A stretch of 64,000 bases of DNA from Akkermansiaceae bacterium (GTDB lineage: Bacteria > Verrucomicrobiota > Verrucomicrobiia > Verrucomicrobiales > Akkermansiaceae). A program made the translations under genes and the position numbers. How positions within the stretch are numbered: the first letter of the stretch is position 1; the number at the start of each line of letters is the position of its first letter. The notes beneath the pieces were generated by a model that had not been told where the DNA came from, ran no database searches, and was given only the letters and a program-made list of their open reading frames with translations. Positions 9,395-18,009 of this stretch are shown here, one piece after another. Location: the NCBI GenBank assembly GCA_030725745.1, contig JANRFH010000024.1, positions 1 through 64,000 on the forward strand, in the 5' to 3' direction.

Positions 9395-10519
9395 ATGAGC
9401 AAAGATCCGAAACCCTCAGGCTCCGATTCTTCGGAAATTCTTCCGAAACTGTCAAAAACGCAGCAAGAGGCCACCGAACATGATTTTTGGGATCTTGATG
9501 ACGACGAAATAGCGCCCGAACCCAAAGTTCCTACATCCAAATCGAATTCACTACCCGCCAAGAAAGTCAGCAAGTCTTCAATTAATTCCAAAGGGCCAAT
9601 CGAGAGGCAGATAGAAATTCCGCTGCTTACCCAACCACAAGATTCTCCAGACGGAGAAGAAGATACCGAAGCTTCAGAAAAGCCAGTAGCCAAAAAGAAA
9701 ACGGGCAAAAAAACGCTTGGTAAAAAAATCGCTGCAAAAAAAATCGCCCCGAAAAAGGAAGAAAAGCACGAGCTGGGTGACTTCGAAGATCTGGACGACA
9801 TCCCCGAGATCAAAGACTCTGATACGCCTGAGCCTAAGGAGCTGAAAACCGATTTACCGAGAGACGAATCAATGCTTCCCGAAGTCGAAGCCAATGGCAG
9901 CGAAGAGAAAAAGGAAGTCCCCGAACAATCGGACAACACCGAGGAGCCCGAAGGTGAAGAAAATGGAGAACCAAACTCAATATCAATTTCATCATTCAGC
10001 AAAATTGAGAAAATCTCCCTACTCTCACTTGCCGCCATCTTGTTGATCGCGGGTATTCTGAGTATCGTTCACTTCACTAACCGCGTGCCTACACGCTCGA
10101 TTATCGCGGAGGAAATCGATTTCCCGGTGGAAGGCAAAAGTGTCACCATCAATAGTGCCCGCACCCACTGGCGCGAACCCGTCCGCGGAGAAGACGGCGA
10201 TGTCGTGAGGCGTGGCACCAAGCTCATCCCGGTTCTCGATGTCTCGCTAGAAACCAAGAAGTCGGCCGCGATCCGTATTTTTTTCCGTAATAATGAGGGT
10301 GAGGTTATTGGCGACGGCATCACCCGTGATGTCTCCGGAAAAACAAAAATTAGCATACCTGCCACCGCAGGCTTTGACGATATAGGCATGCATGCAGCCT
10401 ATCGCACCGGAGAAAGCCCCTCATGGACTGTGCAGGTTTATGAAGGACCCAATGCAAACGCCTCTCGCGAACAATTCAAGAAGGTCATGGAGATGGAAAT
10501 TTCCACAGACCGGCGCTAA
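9395..10519 (+). CDS. Single-pass membrane protein with charged, lysine-rich cytoplasmic region, unknown function
   Basis: A 374-aa protein of unknown function. The N-terminal 200 residues are low in complexity: acidic and serine-rich stretches surround a basic block with repeated KK and GKK/AKK triplets (about residues 100-122) that resembles a histone H1 tail. A single membrane helix follows at about 204-226, then an outer domain of about 145 residues with a small beta-rich pattern. The frame is open from 9266, but that extension looks unlike protein, and the ATG at 9395 begins the natural MSKDPKPSG sequence. hemQ lies 48 bp downstream. The arrangement resembles a membrane-anchored protein with a disordered cytoplasmic tail. 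No function can be assigned. Confidence 0.72.
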   Translation: MSKDPKPSGSDSSEILPKLSKTQQEATEHDFWDLDDDEIAPEPKVPTSKSNSLPAKKVSKSSINSKGPIERQIEIPLLTQPQDSPDGEEDTEASEKPVAKKKTGKKTLGKKIAAKKIAPKKEEKHELGDFEDLDDIPEIKDSDTPEPKELKTDLPRDESMLPEVEANGSEEKKEVPEQSDNTEEPEGEENGEPNSISISSFSKIEKISLLSLAAILLIAGILSIVHFTNRVPTRSIIAEEIDFPVEGKSVTINSARTHWREPVRGEDGDVVRRGTKLIPVLDVSLETKKSAAIRIFFRNNEGEVIGDGITRDVSGKTKISIPATAGFDDIGMHAAYRTGESPSWTVQVYEGPNANASREQFKKVMEMEISTDRR

Positions 10520-10567
10520 CTCTCTCCGTTCATTGAATCCATATTCAGAATTTAGAATCTTTTCCCT

Positions 10568-11380
10568 ATGACTCCACTTACACTCCAAGAAGGCTGGCAC
10601 GTCCTCCACTTATTCTACCATATCGACCACTCCCAATGGTCTCTCTATACCGAGGAAGAACAGCGCCACGCCAAAATCCGCCTTACTGAACTCGTCCAAG
10701 AAATCCGAGCTACACCCGACACCCAGCTACTAACCTTTTCAGTGGTTTCGCCGAAGGCTGATATGGGCTTCATGCTGTTGACACCAGATCTACATGTGGC
10801 AAACGCCTTCGAGAAACAGCTGACACTTTCCCTTGGCCCCGAAATACTGACCCCGTCGTATTCATATTACTCACTCACCGAGCCATCCGAATATACGACC
10901 ACTCGCGAGCAATACATTGCCGAGACACTCGTCGCTGAAAAAGGCCTCGCCGAGGGCGCTGAAGAATACGAAACCGCACTCAAGGAGTTCGATGAGCGCA
11001 TGGCGCACTACCGCTCCTACCGCGTCTATCCACAGCTTCCAGACTGGCCTATCGTTTGTTTCTACCCGATGACCAAGCGACGCTCTGGGGAAGACAACTG
11101 GTATTCGCTCGATTACGAAACGCGCCGGACACTCATGGCAGGGCATGCACGTGTGGGACGCACTTATTCTGGGCGCATTCTCCAGCTCATCACCGGCTCG
11201 ACCGGTATCGATGAACACGAGTGGGGTGTGACCCTCCTCGCCAAGGACGTAGCCGAAATTAAAGCTATCGTTTACGAAATGCGTTTCGACGAAGTCTCGG
11301 CACGCTACTCCGAGTTCGGCGATTTCTACATCTCACTCCAGCTCCCACTTTCGGAGCTATTCGAGCGACTCTGCCTCTGA
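10568..11380 (+). CDS. hemQ: Coproheme decarboxylase HemQ/ChdC
   Basis: A chlorite dismutase-family protein of 270 aa that oxidatively decarboxylates coproheme III to heme b in the coproporphyrin-dependent heme pathway. The heme-ligand histidine is in AGHARVGRTY (His193). The tyrosine that forms the radical and its lysine partner fit Tyr166 and Lys170 in the FYPMTKRR motif, followed by NWYSL, the pattern that separates HemQ from true chlorite dismutases. Its presence suggests heme synthesis through coproporphyrin rather than protoporphyrin. A TAGAAT box at 10553-10558, nine bases before the ATG, could be a -10 element, but no good -35 is present. It is the second gene after the lysine-rich membrane protein. 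Confidence 0.9.
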   Translation: MTPLTLQEGWHVLHLFYHIDHSQWSLYTEEEQRHAKIRLTELVQEIRATPDTQLLTFSVVSPKADMGFMLLTPDLHVANAFEKQLTLSLGPEILTPSYSYYSLTEPSEYTTTREQYIAETLVAEKGLAEGAEEYETALKEFDERMAHYRSYRVYPQLPDWPIVCFYPMTKRRSGEDNWYSLDYETRRTLMAGHARVGRTYSGRILQLITGSTGIDEHEWGVTLLAKDVAEIKAIVYEMRFDEVSARYSEFGDFYISLQLPLSELFERLCL

Positions 11381-11395
11381 GTGCAGCTCTCAGAG
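11375..11395. terminator. Hairpin across the convergent stop codons of hemQ and the Gfo/Idh/MocA gene
   Basis: CTCTGA at 11375-11380 and TCAGAG at 11390-11395 form a perfect six-base stem with a nine-base loop. Both stop codons lie within the stem arms. No T-run follows on either strand, so termination is only suggested by the convergent arrangement. Confidence 0.3.
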
Positions 11396-12553
11396 CTTCG
11401 TCCAAGAACCGTTGGCCTCAGAGGATTTCACCGCAGCCTCGATGAAGGCCATCCCTTCCACCCCGTCATCGACGGTGGGATAATCGTAGGCAGCATTGCC
11501 TTTGAAATTCCCGCCGATAGCGTCGGTGATCGCTTCCGCCGCAGCAAGATAGACATTGGCGAAGGCTTCGATAAATGCCTCGGGATGCCCAAAGGGAAGT
11601 CTCGTGTATTTCACCGCATCCTCTCCGTTGTATGAATTCCCCCGCCTCCAAATTTCCCGCGGCTTATCGGCGAATTTCACGATGAGTTCGTTGGGATGCT
11701 CCTGGTGCCACTCTATCGATGCCAGTGAACCATAGACCCGGATGTTCAGGTTGTTTTCCTCACCGGTGGAAATCTGCGAGGCGAAAAGCACACCACGCGC
11801 ACCACCTTCGTAGCGGCAGAGCATGGAGCCGTCGTCATCAAGCTTCATACCAGGGATGAAGGTATTCAGATCAGCCGCGATTTCCTCCAGCTTCAGACCC
11901 GTGATATACCCGGCGAGGTTGTGAGCATGCGTGCCGATATCGCCGATGCAGTTCGAGACTCCAGAGACGCCCGGATCCATGCGCCAGTTAGAGATTTTTC
12001 CGCCGTCGTCAACGGCCTCGTTATAAGAAGGGATTGCATAACCCTGAGGATACTCTGCGACAATTTTAAGAATCTTCCCGAGCTTGCCAGATTTCACTAA
12101 TGCGCGCGCTTCCTTCACCATCGGATAGCCGGTATAGTTATGAGTCAGTGCGAAAACGAGACCGCTCGATTCCACGATGGCGGCCAGTTCGTCACCTTCA
12201 GCCTTGGAGAGCGCCAAGGGTTTTTCACAGACGACATGGATGCCACTCTCAAGGAATTTCTTCGCGACGCGGAAATGCAGATCGTTGCGCGCGACAATAC
12301 TTACGAAATCAATCCGGCTATCCTCAGGCAAGGCAGCTTCACTTTCGGCCATTTGCTCGTAGCTGCCATAGGTGCGCTCAGGCGCTATGAAAAAATCCTC
12401 ACCCGAGAGCCTTGATTTTTCGGGATCTGAGGAAAAACAACCCGCCACCAGTTCAATTTTTCCATCGAGGTTAGCAGCCATCCTGTGCACCGCACCGATG
12501 AAAGCTCCACGCCCGCCGCCAACCATTCCCATCCGAAGTTTTCTTTTAATCAT
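11390..12553 (-). CDS. Gfo/Idh/MocA family oxidoreductase
   Basis: A 387-aa NAD(P)-dependent sugar or inositol dehydrogenase-like enzyme. The Rossmann motif GMVGGGRGAFIG is at about residues 8-19 and the family signature CEKPLALS follows near residue 120. The ATG at 12553 gives MIKRKLRMG; the open frame runs 22 codons further upstream but those residues do not fit the fold. The C-terminal domain has the usual beta sheet with SNCIGDIGTHAHN, including the conserved histidines. Substrate cannot be read from the sequence. Its position below the fucose and SLC13 genes makes a role in sugar or sugar-alcohol oxidation plausible. It is separated from the broken permease by 100 bp. Confidence 0.88.
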   Translation of the reverse strand: MIKRKLRMGMVGGGRGAFIGAVHRMAANLDGKIELVAGCFSSDPEKSRLSGEDFFIAPERTYGSYEQMAESEAALPEDSRIDFVSIVARNDLHFRVAKKFLESGIHVVCEKPLALSKAEGDELAAIVESSGLVFALTHNYTGYPMVKEARALVKSGKLGKILKIVAEYPQGYAIPSYNEAVDDGGKISNWRMDPGVSGVSNCIGDIGTHAHNLAGYITGLKLEEIAADLNTFIPGMKLDDDGSMLCRYEGGARGVLFASQISTGEENNLNIRVYGSLASIEWHQEHPNELIVKFADKPREIWRRGNSYNGEDAVKYTRLPFGHPEAFIEAFANVYLAAAEAITDAIGGNFKGNAAYDYPTVDDGVEGMAFIEAAVKSSEANGSWTKL

Positions 12554-12653
12554 CACTGAATTTATCGAGTTTTCTTTCCGCACAAGCGGCGATTCATAAT
12601 TCACGCAGCGGGAAGGCACGGCAATGCAAAATCACCTATTTGGAGATAAGAAC

Positions 12654-14428
12654 TCAGAACGGCCAAATCCACGGAATCATTACCACCGCTACCACCCACA
12701 GAAGTAGGTTGAGCGGAATGCCTATTTTCAGGAAATCTCCAAAACGATAACCACCTGCGCCATAGACATAAGTATTGGTCTGGTAGCCGATGGGGGTGAT
12801 AAAACTCGCACTGGCACCGAACATGATTGCCACTAGAAATGGGCGAGCATCCACCTCCAAGGAGGCGGCTATGGAAATAGCGATCGGCGTCATCAAAATG
12901 GCCACCGCATTGTTCGTTACCAACTCGGTCAGAATGGAAACCAGCAAGTAGATGGCTGCCAGCATGATGATCGGAGCATATCCACCGAGCGTCCCAACCA
13001 CCCCTGTCGCAATCCATTCCGCGCCGCCACTTTTATCCATAGCTAGGCCGATCCCAAGCATCCCATAGATCAGGAAAAGCACATTCCACTCGATAGATTT
13101 GTAGGCATTCCTCAGCTCCAAGCAGCCCGTCAATACCACCAACACCGCTCCGGCAAGAGCGGCACTGGTTATGGGAAGAATATCGAAGGCAGAGGTCAGT
13201 ATTACCGCTGCGAGAATTCCCACCGCCACAGCCATGTGGGATTTTAGTGGCGGGCTGATCGTTGTCTCATTGAGACTGAGAAAACTGCATTCTTCATTCA
13301 GTCGGACGATATTTCGCACTGGTCCTTCCAACAAAAGGGTATCGCCGAAAGCCAGACTCATATCGCGATAGCCTTCGGTGACATTGACCCCCTTGCGATG
13401 AACAGCCGCCACTATAATTCCATATCGCCGCCTGATATTGGATTGCTTGATACTTTTCCCGATAAGCTGGCTCTGTGGGCCGATGATCGCTTCCACAGTC
13501 TTGATCTCTTCTCCCTGAGGCCTATTCCCACTCTTCTTACTGAGCCCCGGCGCCGCTTGAATATCCGCAAGCTGTTTCGATGTCGCCCGGAAACACAATA
13601 TGTCCTTTGCCTTGAGCGTGATCGCATCCAGCGGAATTTCATCCAAACGCCTACCATGCCGAATTAACTCATAAACAATTGTGCGCTTCTTATTAGAAAA
13701 TAGCGGGTGCTCGATCAAACGGCTGTCGACCAAATCTGATCCCTCAGGGATTTCCATGCACTCGAAAACTTTCGAGTATCCTCTGCATCCAGCAAGCTGC
13801 TGACGGTGTCCCTATCTGGTAAAAGATGCCTGCCTATGAAGTAAATATATAGTGCCCCGATCACTGCATATATGGCACCTAGGCCGCTGATCTCAAAGAT
13901 CCCGAAAGCAGGCTGCCCCTGCTGTTTCGAGAGTCCAGATACCAGTAGGTTCGTCGAGGTGCCAATGAGGGTAATCGTCCCACCTAAGATGCTAAGGAAG
14001 GAAAGCGGGATCAGCAACTTGCTCGCCTTCAGCCCGGTGCTACGTGCAAACGCCATCAGTACCGGCAGGAACACGATGACAACCGGAGTATTGTTCATGA
14101 CCGCCGACATTGGCATAACGATCAACGCTAGGATTAGGATAGCTCTGGGGATCGACTTACCCGCCCATTTTTCGAACCGATGTGCAATCCAATCTACAGT
14201 TCCAGTCCGCGTGAGTGCCTCGCCTAGGATGAACATCGCACCGATCGTCATCGGAGCAGAGTTACTAAATACCTTACCCAGATCATTCTCATCAAGGATT
14301 CCGCAAATTACGAGCAACAGCATCCCGCTGAGAGCGACCAGATCGTTCGGTAACCACTCCTTGGCAAAAACCACGAATACGCCGAGCAATACGGCAAAAG
14401 TGATTAGCATATGGGCACTACCTTCCAT
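12654..14428 (-). pseudogene. SLC13-type permease with TrkA-C domains, second tandem copy, broken by a frameshift
   Basis: Two overlapping frames (13715-14428 and 12654-13757) together match the full length of the intact neighbour at 14484-16259. By eye, about 80% of the first 51 residues are identical. Both carry TRKFSSA; after this the intact copy reads VEIPEG, but here the frame runs into WKSLRDQIW and a stop, while EIPEGSDLV continues in the next frame. Base-by-base comparison shows one base missing near 13755. The amino half has the first transport bundle, the rest the two TrkA-C domains and the second bundle. No -1 slippery heptamer is visible at the site, so this is a pseudogene or a sequencing error rather than programmed frameshifting. 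The otherwise well-kept frame points to a recent event. Confidence 0.85.
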
Positions 14429-14483
14429 GATTTTTTGAAAAATCTAGCCTTTCGGCAGAGGTTAGCAACCGTTCAATAAACCA

Positions 14484-16259
14484 TCAAAACGGCCAGAACC
14501 GTGGAATCAAAAACATCGCCGTAATCCATAAGATAAGACTGAGCGGTAGACCCACCTTGATAAAATCCCAGAAGCGATAGCCACCCGCACCATACACATA
14601 AGTATTGGTCTGATATCCGATGGGAGTGATGAAACTGGCGCTCGCAGCAAACATAATTGCCACCAGAAAAGGTCGCGGGCTGACACCAATAGCCAGCGCC
14701 ACGGAGATAGCGATTGGAGTCATCAGGATAGCTACTGCATTGTTCGTCACTAACTCGGTGAGAATCAACGTAAGAAGGTAGATGCCCGCAAGGATGACAA
14801 GCGGCTCATACCCACCGAGAGCCTCGACAACAGCATTCGCAATCCATTCTGCCCCTCCGCTGTTCTGCATGGCTAGCCCGATACCGAGCATACCGTAGAT
14901 TAGGAAAAGGACGTTCCACTCTATGGCCTTGTAGGCATTCCTAAGCTCTAGGCAGCCCGTTAGTATAACTAGCACTGCGCCCACGATAGCCGCACTTGTG
15001 ATCGAAAGGAAATCCAAGGCCGAGGAAAGAACCACAGCAGCGAGAATAATCACCGCCACTGCCATCCGTGATTTTAACGGCGGACTGATCGTCGTTTCGT
15101 TGAGGCTGAGGAAACTACCCTCCTTATTCAGGCGCACGATATTTCGCACCGGTCCCTCTAGTAAAAGGGTATCACCGAAAGCTAACCGCATGTCACGGTA
15201 ACCCATGGTAACATTAACACCTTTACGGTGAACCGCAGCGACCACGATCCCATACCTTTGCCTAAAGTTAGACTCCTTCACGCTTTTGCCAGTCAAAGGG
15301 CTTTGCGGCCCGATGATCGCCTCCACTGTTTTAATTTCCTCACCCTGCATCCCCTCCCCGCCCTTTTTTCTCAAACCCGAAGCGGATTGAATCTCCGCCA
15401 ATTGTTTCGATGTCGCGCGGAACCAGAGCACGTCATTCGCCCCGAGCACAATGGCATCTAGGGGAATATCATCGACCCTACGTCCATGCCGGATGACTTC
15501 GTAGACGATCGTGCGCTTCCTAGTGGAAAACAAAGGATGCTCAATCAAACGGCTACCCACCAGATCTGAACCTTCGGGGATCTCGACAGCGCTGGAGAAT
15601 TTCCTCGTATCCTCGGCATCCAGCAAGCTGCTAACCGTGTCACGCACCGGAAGCAGGTGCCTGCCGATAAAATAAATGTAGAGCGATCCAATTATCGCAT
15701 AAGCCGCACCAAGTCCACTGATCTCAAAAATACCGAAGGCTGGCTGTCCCTGTTGCTTCGAGAGCCCCGAAACCAGCAGGTTCGTCGAGGTACCTATGAG
15801 GGTGATTGTTCCCCCAAGGATACTCAGAAAGGAAAGCGGTATCAATAGTTTGCTCGCCTTTAGCCCCGTGCTACGAGCAAATGCCATAAGCACGGGCAGG
15901 AACACAATGACCACCGGCGTGTTATTCATAAACGCCGATAACGGAACTACGATCAGCGCGAGGATGATTATAGCCCGCGGCAGCGAATTCCCCGCCCATT
16001 TCTCGAAATGATGGGCGATCCAATCGATGGCTCCCGTACGCGTGAGTGACTCCCCGAGAATGAACATAGCTCCGATGGTCATCGGGGCTGAGTTACTGAA
16101 AACGGTGCCAAGATCCCCTTCATCGAGGATCCCACAGAGGAGCAGAACCGACATACCGCCAAGCGCGACGAGATCGTTCGGCAACCACTCTTTTGCAAAA
16201 ACAAAGAACACCCCCGCCAAGACGGCGAAGGTGATCAGCATTTGGACGCTACCTTCCAT
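14484..16259 (-). CDS. SLC13 family permease with two TrkA-C (RCK_C) domains, intact tandem copy
   Basis: A 591-aa sodium-coupled or proton-coupled anion permease. It has two bundles of membrane helices (about residues 5-210 and 385-590) flanking a soluble part with two TrkA-C domains (about 225-290 and 310-375). The first bundle has NNTPVVIVFLP and the GTITLIGTSTNLLVSG motif; the second has TNNAVAILMTP and ITPIGYQTNT, the paired helix-hairpin motifs of the family. This layout matches SLC13 permeases of the SAC1/YfbS type, some of which take up sulfate; dicarboxylates are the alternative. Lying beside three sulfatases, sulfate handling is an attractive guess. A CCTTT/AAAGG hairpin sits in the leader at 16280-16293. 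Confidence 0.88.
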   Translation of the reverse strand: MEGSVQMLITFAVLAGVFFVFAKEWLPNDLVALGGMSVLLLCGILDEGDLGTVFSNSAPMTIGAMFILGESLTRTGAIDWIAHHFEKWAGNSLPRAIIILALIVVPLSAFMNNTPVVIVFLPVLMAFARSTGLKASKLLIPLSFLSILGGTITLIGTSTNLLVSGLSKQQGQPAFGIFEISGLGAAYAIIGSLYIYFIGRHLLPVRDTVSSLLDAEDTRKFSSAVEIPEGSDLVGSRLIEHPLFSTRKRTIVYEVIRHGRRVDDIPLDAIVLGANDVLWFRATSKQLAEIQSASGLRKKGGEGMQGEEIKTVEAIIGPQSPLTGKSVKESNFRQRYGIVVAAVHRKGVNVTMGYRDMRLAFGDTLLLEGPVRNIVRLNKEGSFLSLNETTISPPLKSRMAVAVIILAAVVLSSALDFLSITSAAIVGAVLVILTGCLELRNAYKAIEWNVLFLIYGMLGIGLAMQNSGGAEWIANAVVEALGGYEPLVILAGIYLLTLILTELVTNNAVAILMTPIAISVALAIGVSPRPFLVAIMFAASASFITPIGYQTNTYVYGAGGYRFWDFIKVGLPLSLILWITAMFLIPRFWPF

Positions 16260-16324
16260 GATTCCGATAAGCAGTCTAGCCTTTCGGGAAAGGTAGGCAA
16301 TCCATCAATAGGATCTCTTCAAGA

Positions 16325-17839
16325 TCAGGCGCTATAACCTTCTCCTTCGATGATACGGCTCTTCTTTGCTTTGTGTGAGGAAGCCAGCCAGCCGTAGATC
16401 GCAATGATTACGAAGCAAAGGACGACGAGGTAGAATGAACCACGTGTGGCTGTTGTACCCATGAAGCCATCCAAGTCCAGAACTTGCCCTTGGAAACGTG
16501 TCATGAATACACCGCCGACGATAGCAAAGATAAGGCCAGCCGATCCAAGTTTTGCATCTTCTCCGACACCATCCAAGGCAAGGCCGTAGATGGTTGGAAA
16601 CATCAGAGACATACATGCAGAAATTAACACTAGGGAGTATAGTCCTGTAAGTCCCTGCAGATAAATCGCACCGAGAGTGAAGACAATCGCGCCTGCACTG
16701 AGGAGGAGCAGGAGCAAACTAGGGGCGATATACTTGAGGAAGAAGGTGCAGATGAAACGACTGCAAAGAAAGATCACCATCGCCATGATGTTGAAGTTCT
16801 GTGCGGTTGCCTTGTCGATACTCAACTCGTTCTCTGCGTACTGGATGATGAAGGTCCAGCACATGATCTGAGCACCTACATAAAATGTCTGAGCAATCAC
16901 ACCACCGACATACATCGGATTTTTAAACAAGCGGCCGATCGTGCGACCAAAGTGGACGTCATGATCCGAATCAGGCGGGCTTGTGTTTGGAAGTTTGCTA
17001 AGAAGGAAAACAACTAATACGACTAAAACGATACAGCCAATCACGATATACGGCATGGATACGAGTTTGAGATCGCTTTGCTGAAGTTCCCTGTGGGTCA
17101 TCCCTTGGAAGCTCTCGATTTTCCCGTCCTTGAAGTCCTGAAGCGCATTGTCTGGAGCATCCTTACCTACCGAAGCAACGTATGCTTGGACATTTTCGTC
17201 GTTGACCCGCTCGCGAGGTTTGGACTGAAGGAATGAAGGGATGTCATACTTCTGTTCTACGACTTTTTCTTCGGAAAGAGCCGATGCAAATCCGTTCACA
17301 TCGTTCTTGAAATCCTCCACCTGAATTGCAGACAGGATTACAGTTCCAGCAATGAACATACCGGTCAACGAACCCATGGGATTGAAGGCCTGAGCCAGAT
17401 TAAGACGACGCGTCGCAGTTTCTGGAGCTCCCATAGAGAGGATGTATGGGTTTGCGGTGGTTTCAAGGAACGCCAGACCGAAGGTCAGGATGTAAAGGGC
17501 GACAATGAATAGATTGAAATTTGCACCGGCTGCTGCGGGAATGGAGAGTAGAGCGCCGCCCGCGTAGAGAGCGAGTCCGACAATGATTCCCGATTTGTAG
17601 GAAAAACGTCGGATGAAGATAGCCGCAGGTATTGCCATGGTCGCGTAGCCACCGTAGAAAGCCATCTGAACCCATGTGCTCTGCGCATTGCTGATCACGA
17701 ATACGTCTTTGAAAACAGCTACGAGTGGATTGGTTACATCATTTGCAAAGCCCCACAGCGCGAAAAGGCTGGTGACGAGAATGAATGGAATCAGGAACTT
17801 ACTTGGGACAACTGGTATTTTTTCTGAGGTATTGCTCAT
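16325..17839 (-). CDS. fucP: FucP-type L-fucose/sugar:H+ symporter (MFS)
   Basis: A 504-aa major facilitator protein with twelve predicted membrane helices, resembling the FucP/GluP branch. Typical features are LFALWGFANDVTNPLV in helix 1, the short MAFYGGYATMAIPAA in helix 2 and FGLAFLETTANPYI in helix 4, which in FucP line the sugar path. A soluble loop of about 80 residues between helices 6 and 7 (about 180-265) is longer than in E. coli FucP. The gene lies directly downstream of the GH29 fucosidase, which supports fucose as substrate. Between them is a strong terminator, so fucP needs its own promoter or readthrough. Confidence 0.87.
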   Translation of the reverse strand: MSNTSEKIPVVPSKFLIPFILVTSLFALWGFANDVTNPLVAVFKDVFVISNAQSTWVQMAFYGGYATMAIPAAIFIRRFSYKSGIIVGLALYAGGALLSIPAAAGANFNLFIVALYILTFGLAFLETTANPYILSMGAPETATRRLNLAQAFNPMGSLTGMFIAGTVILSAIQVEDFKNDVNGFASALSEEKVVEQKYDIPSFLQSKPRERVNDENVQAYVASVGKDAPDNALQDFKDGKIESFQGMTHRELQQSDLKLVSMPYIVIGCIVLVVLVVFLLSKLPNTSPPDSDHDVHFGRTIGRLFKNPMYVGGVIAQTFYVGAQIMCWTFIIQYAENELSIDKATAQNFNIMAMVIFLCSRFICTFFLKYIAPSLLLLLLSAGAIVFTLGAIYLQGLTGLYSLVLISACMSLMFPTIYGLALDGVGEDAKLGSAGLIFAIVGGVFMTRFQGQVLDLDGFMGTTATRGSFYLVVLCFVIIAIYGWLASSHKAKKSRIIEGEGYSA

Positions 17840-17958
17840 CCTTTGGTTTTTTTGGGGTTGCTCGTCCGTGAAATGCGGTGGAGTCCGGCGAAAATAAGGT
17901 CTTTAGGCACTTCGGAGCAACATCAATCTCGCCATCCTGAAATAGCAAAATCAGGGAC

Positions 17959-17995
17959 AAAAAACCGGAACGCCACGGATGACGTCCCGGTTTTT
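17959..17995 (-). terminator. Rho-independent terminator after the GH29 fucosidase gene
   Basis: On the minus strand, AAAAACCGGGACG and CGTTCCGGTTTTT form a 13-base stem (one G-U pair) with a 10-base loop, ending in a T-run. It lies about 15 bases past the fucosidase stop. Because the stem includes A and T runs on both sides it could also act on the other strand. Confidence 0.82.
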
Positions 17996-18009
17996 AAATA
18001 TCTGATAGC

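Noticed and set aside
12140-12415. A 91-codon plus-strand frame inside the Gfo/Idh/MocA gene
   Set aside because: It is the antisense of a well-conserved coding region and has no start signal or homology.
13715-13757. Programmed -1 frameshifting joining the two halves of the SLC13 copy
   Set aside because: The two halves would need a -1 shift, but no slippery X XXY YYZ heptamer or downstream stem was seen at the junction, and the intact copy next to it needs no shift.
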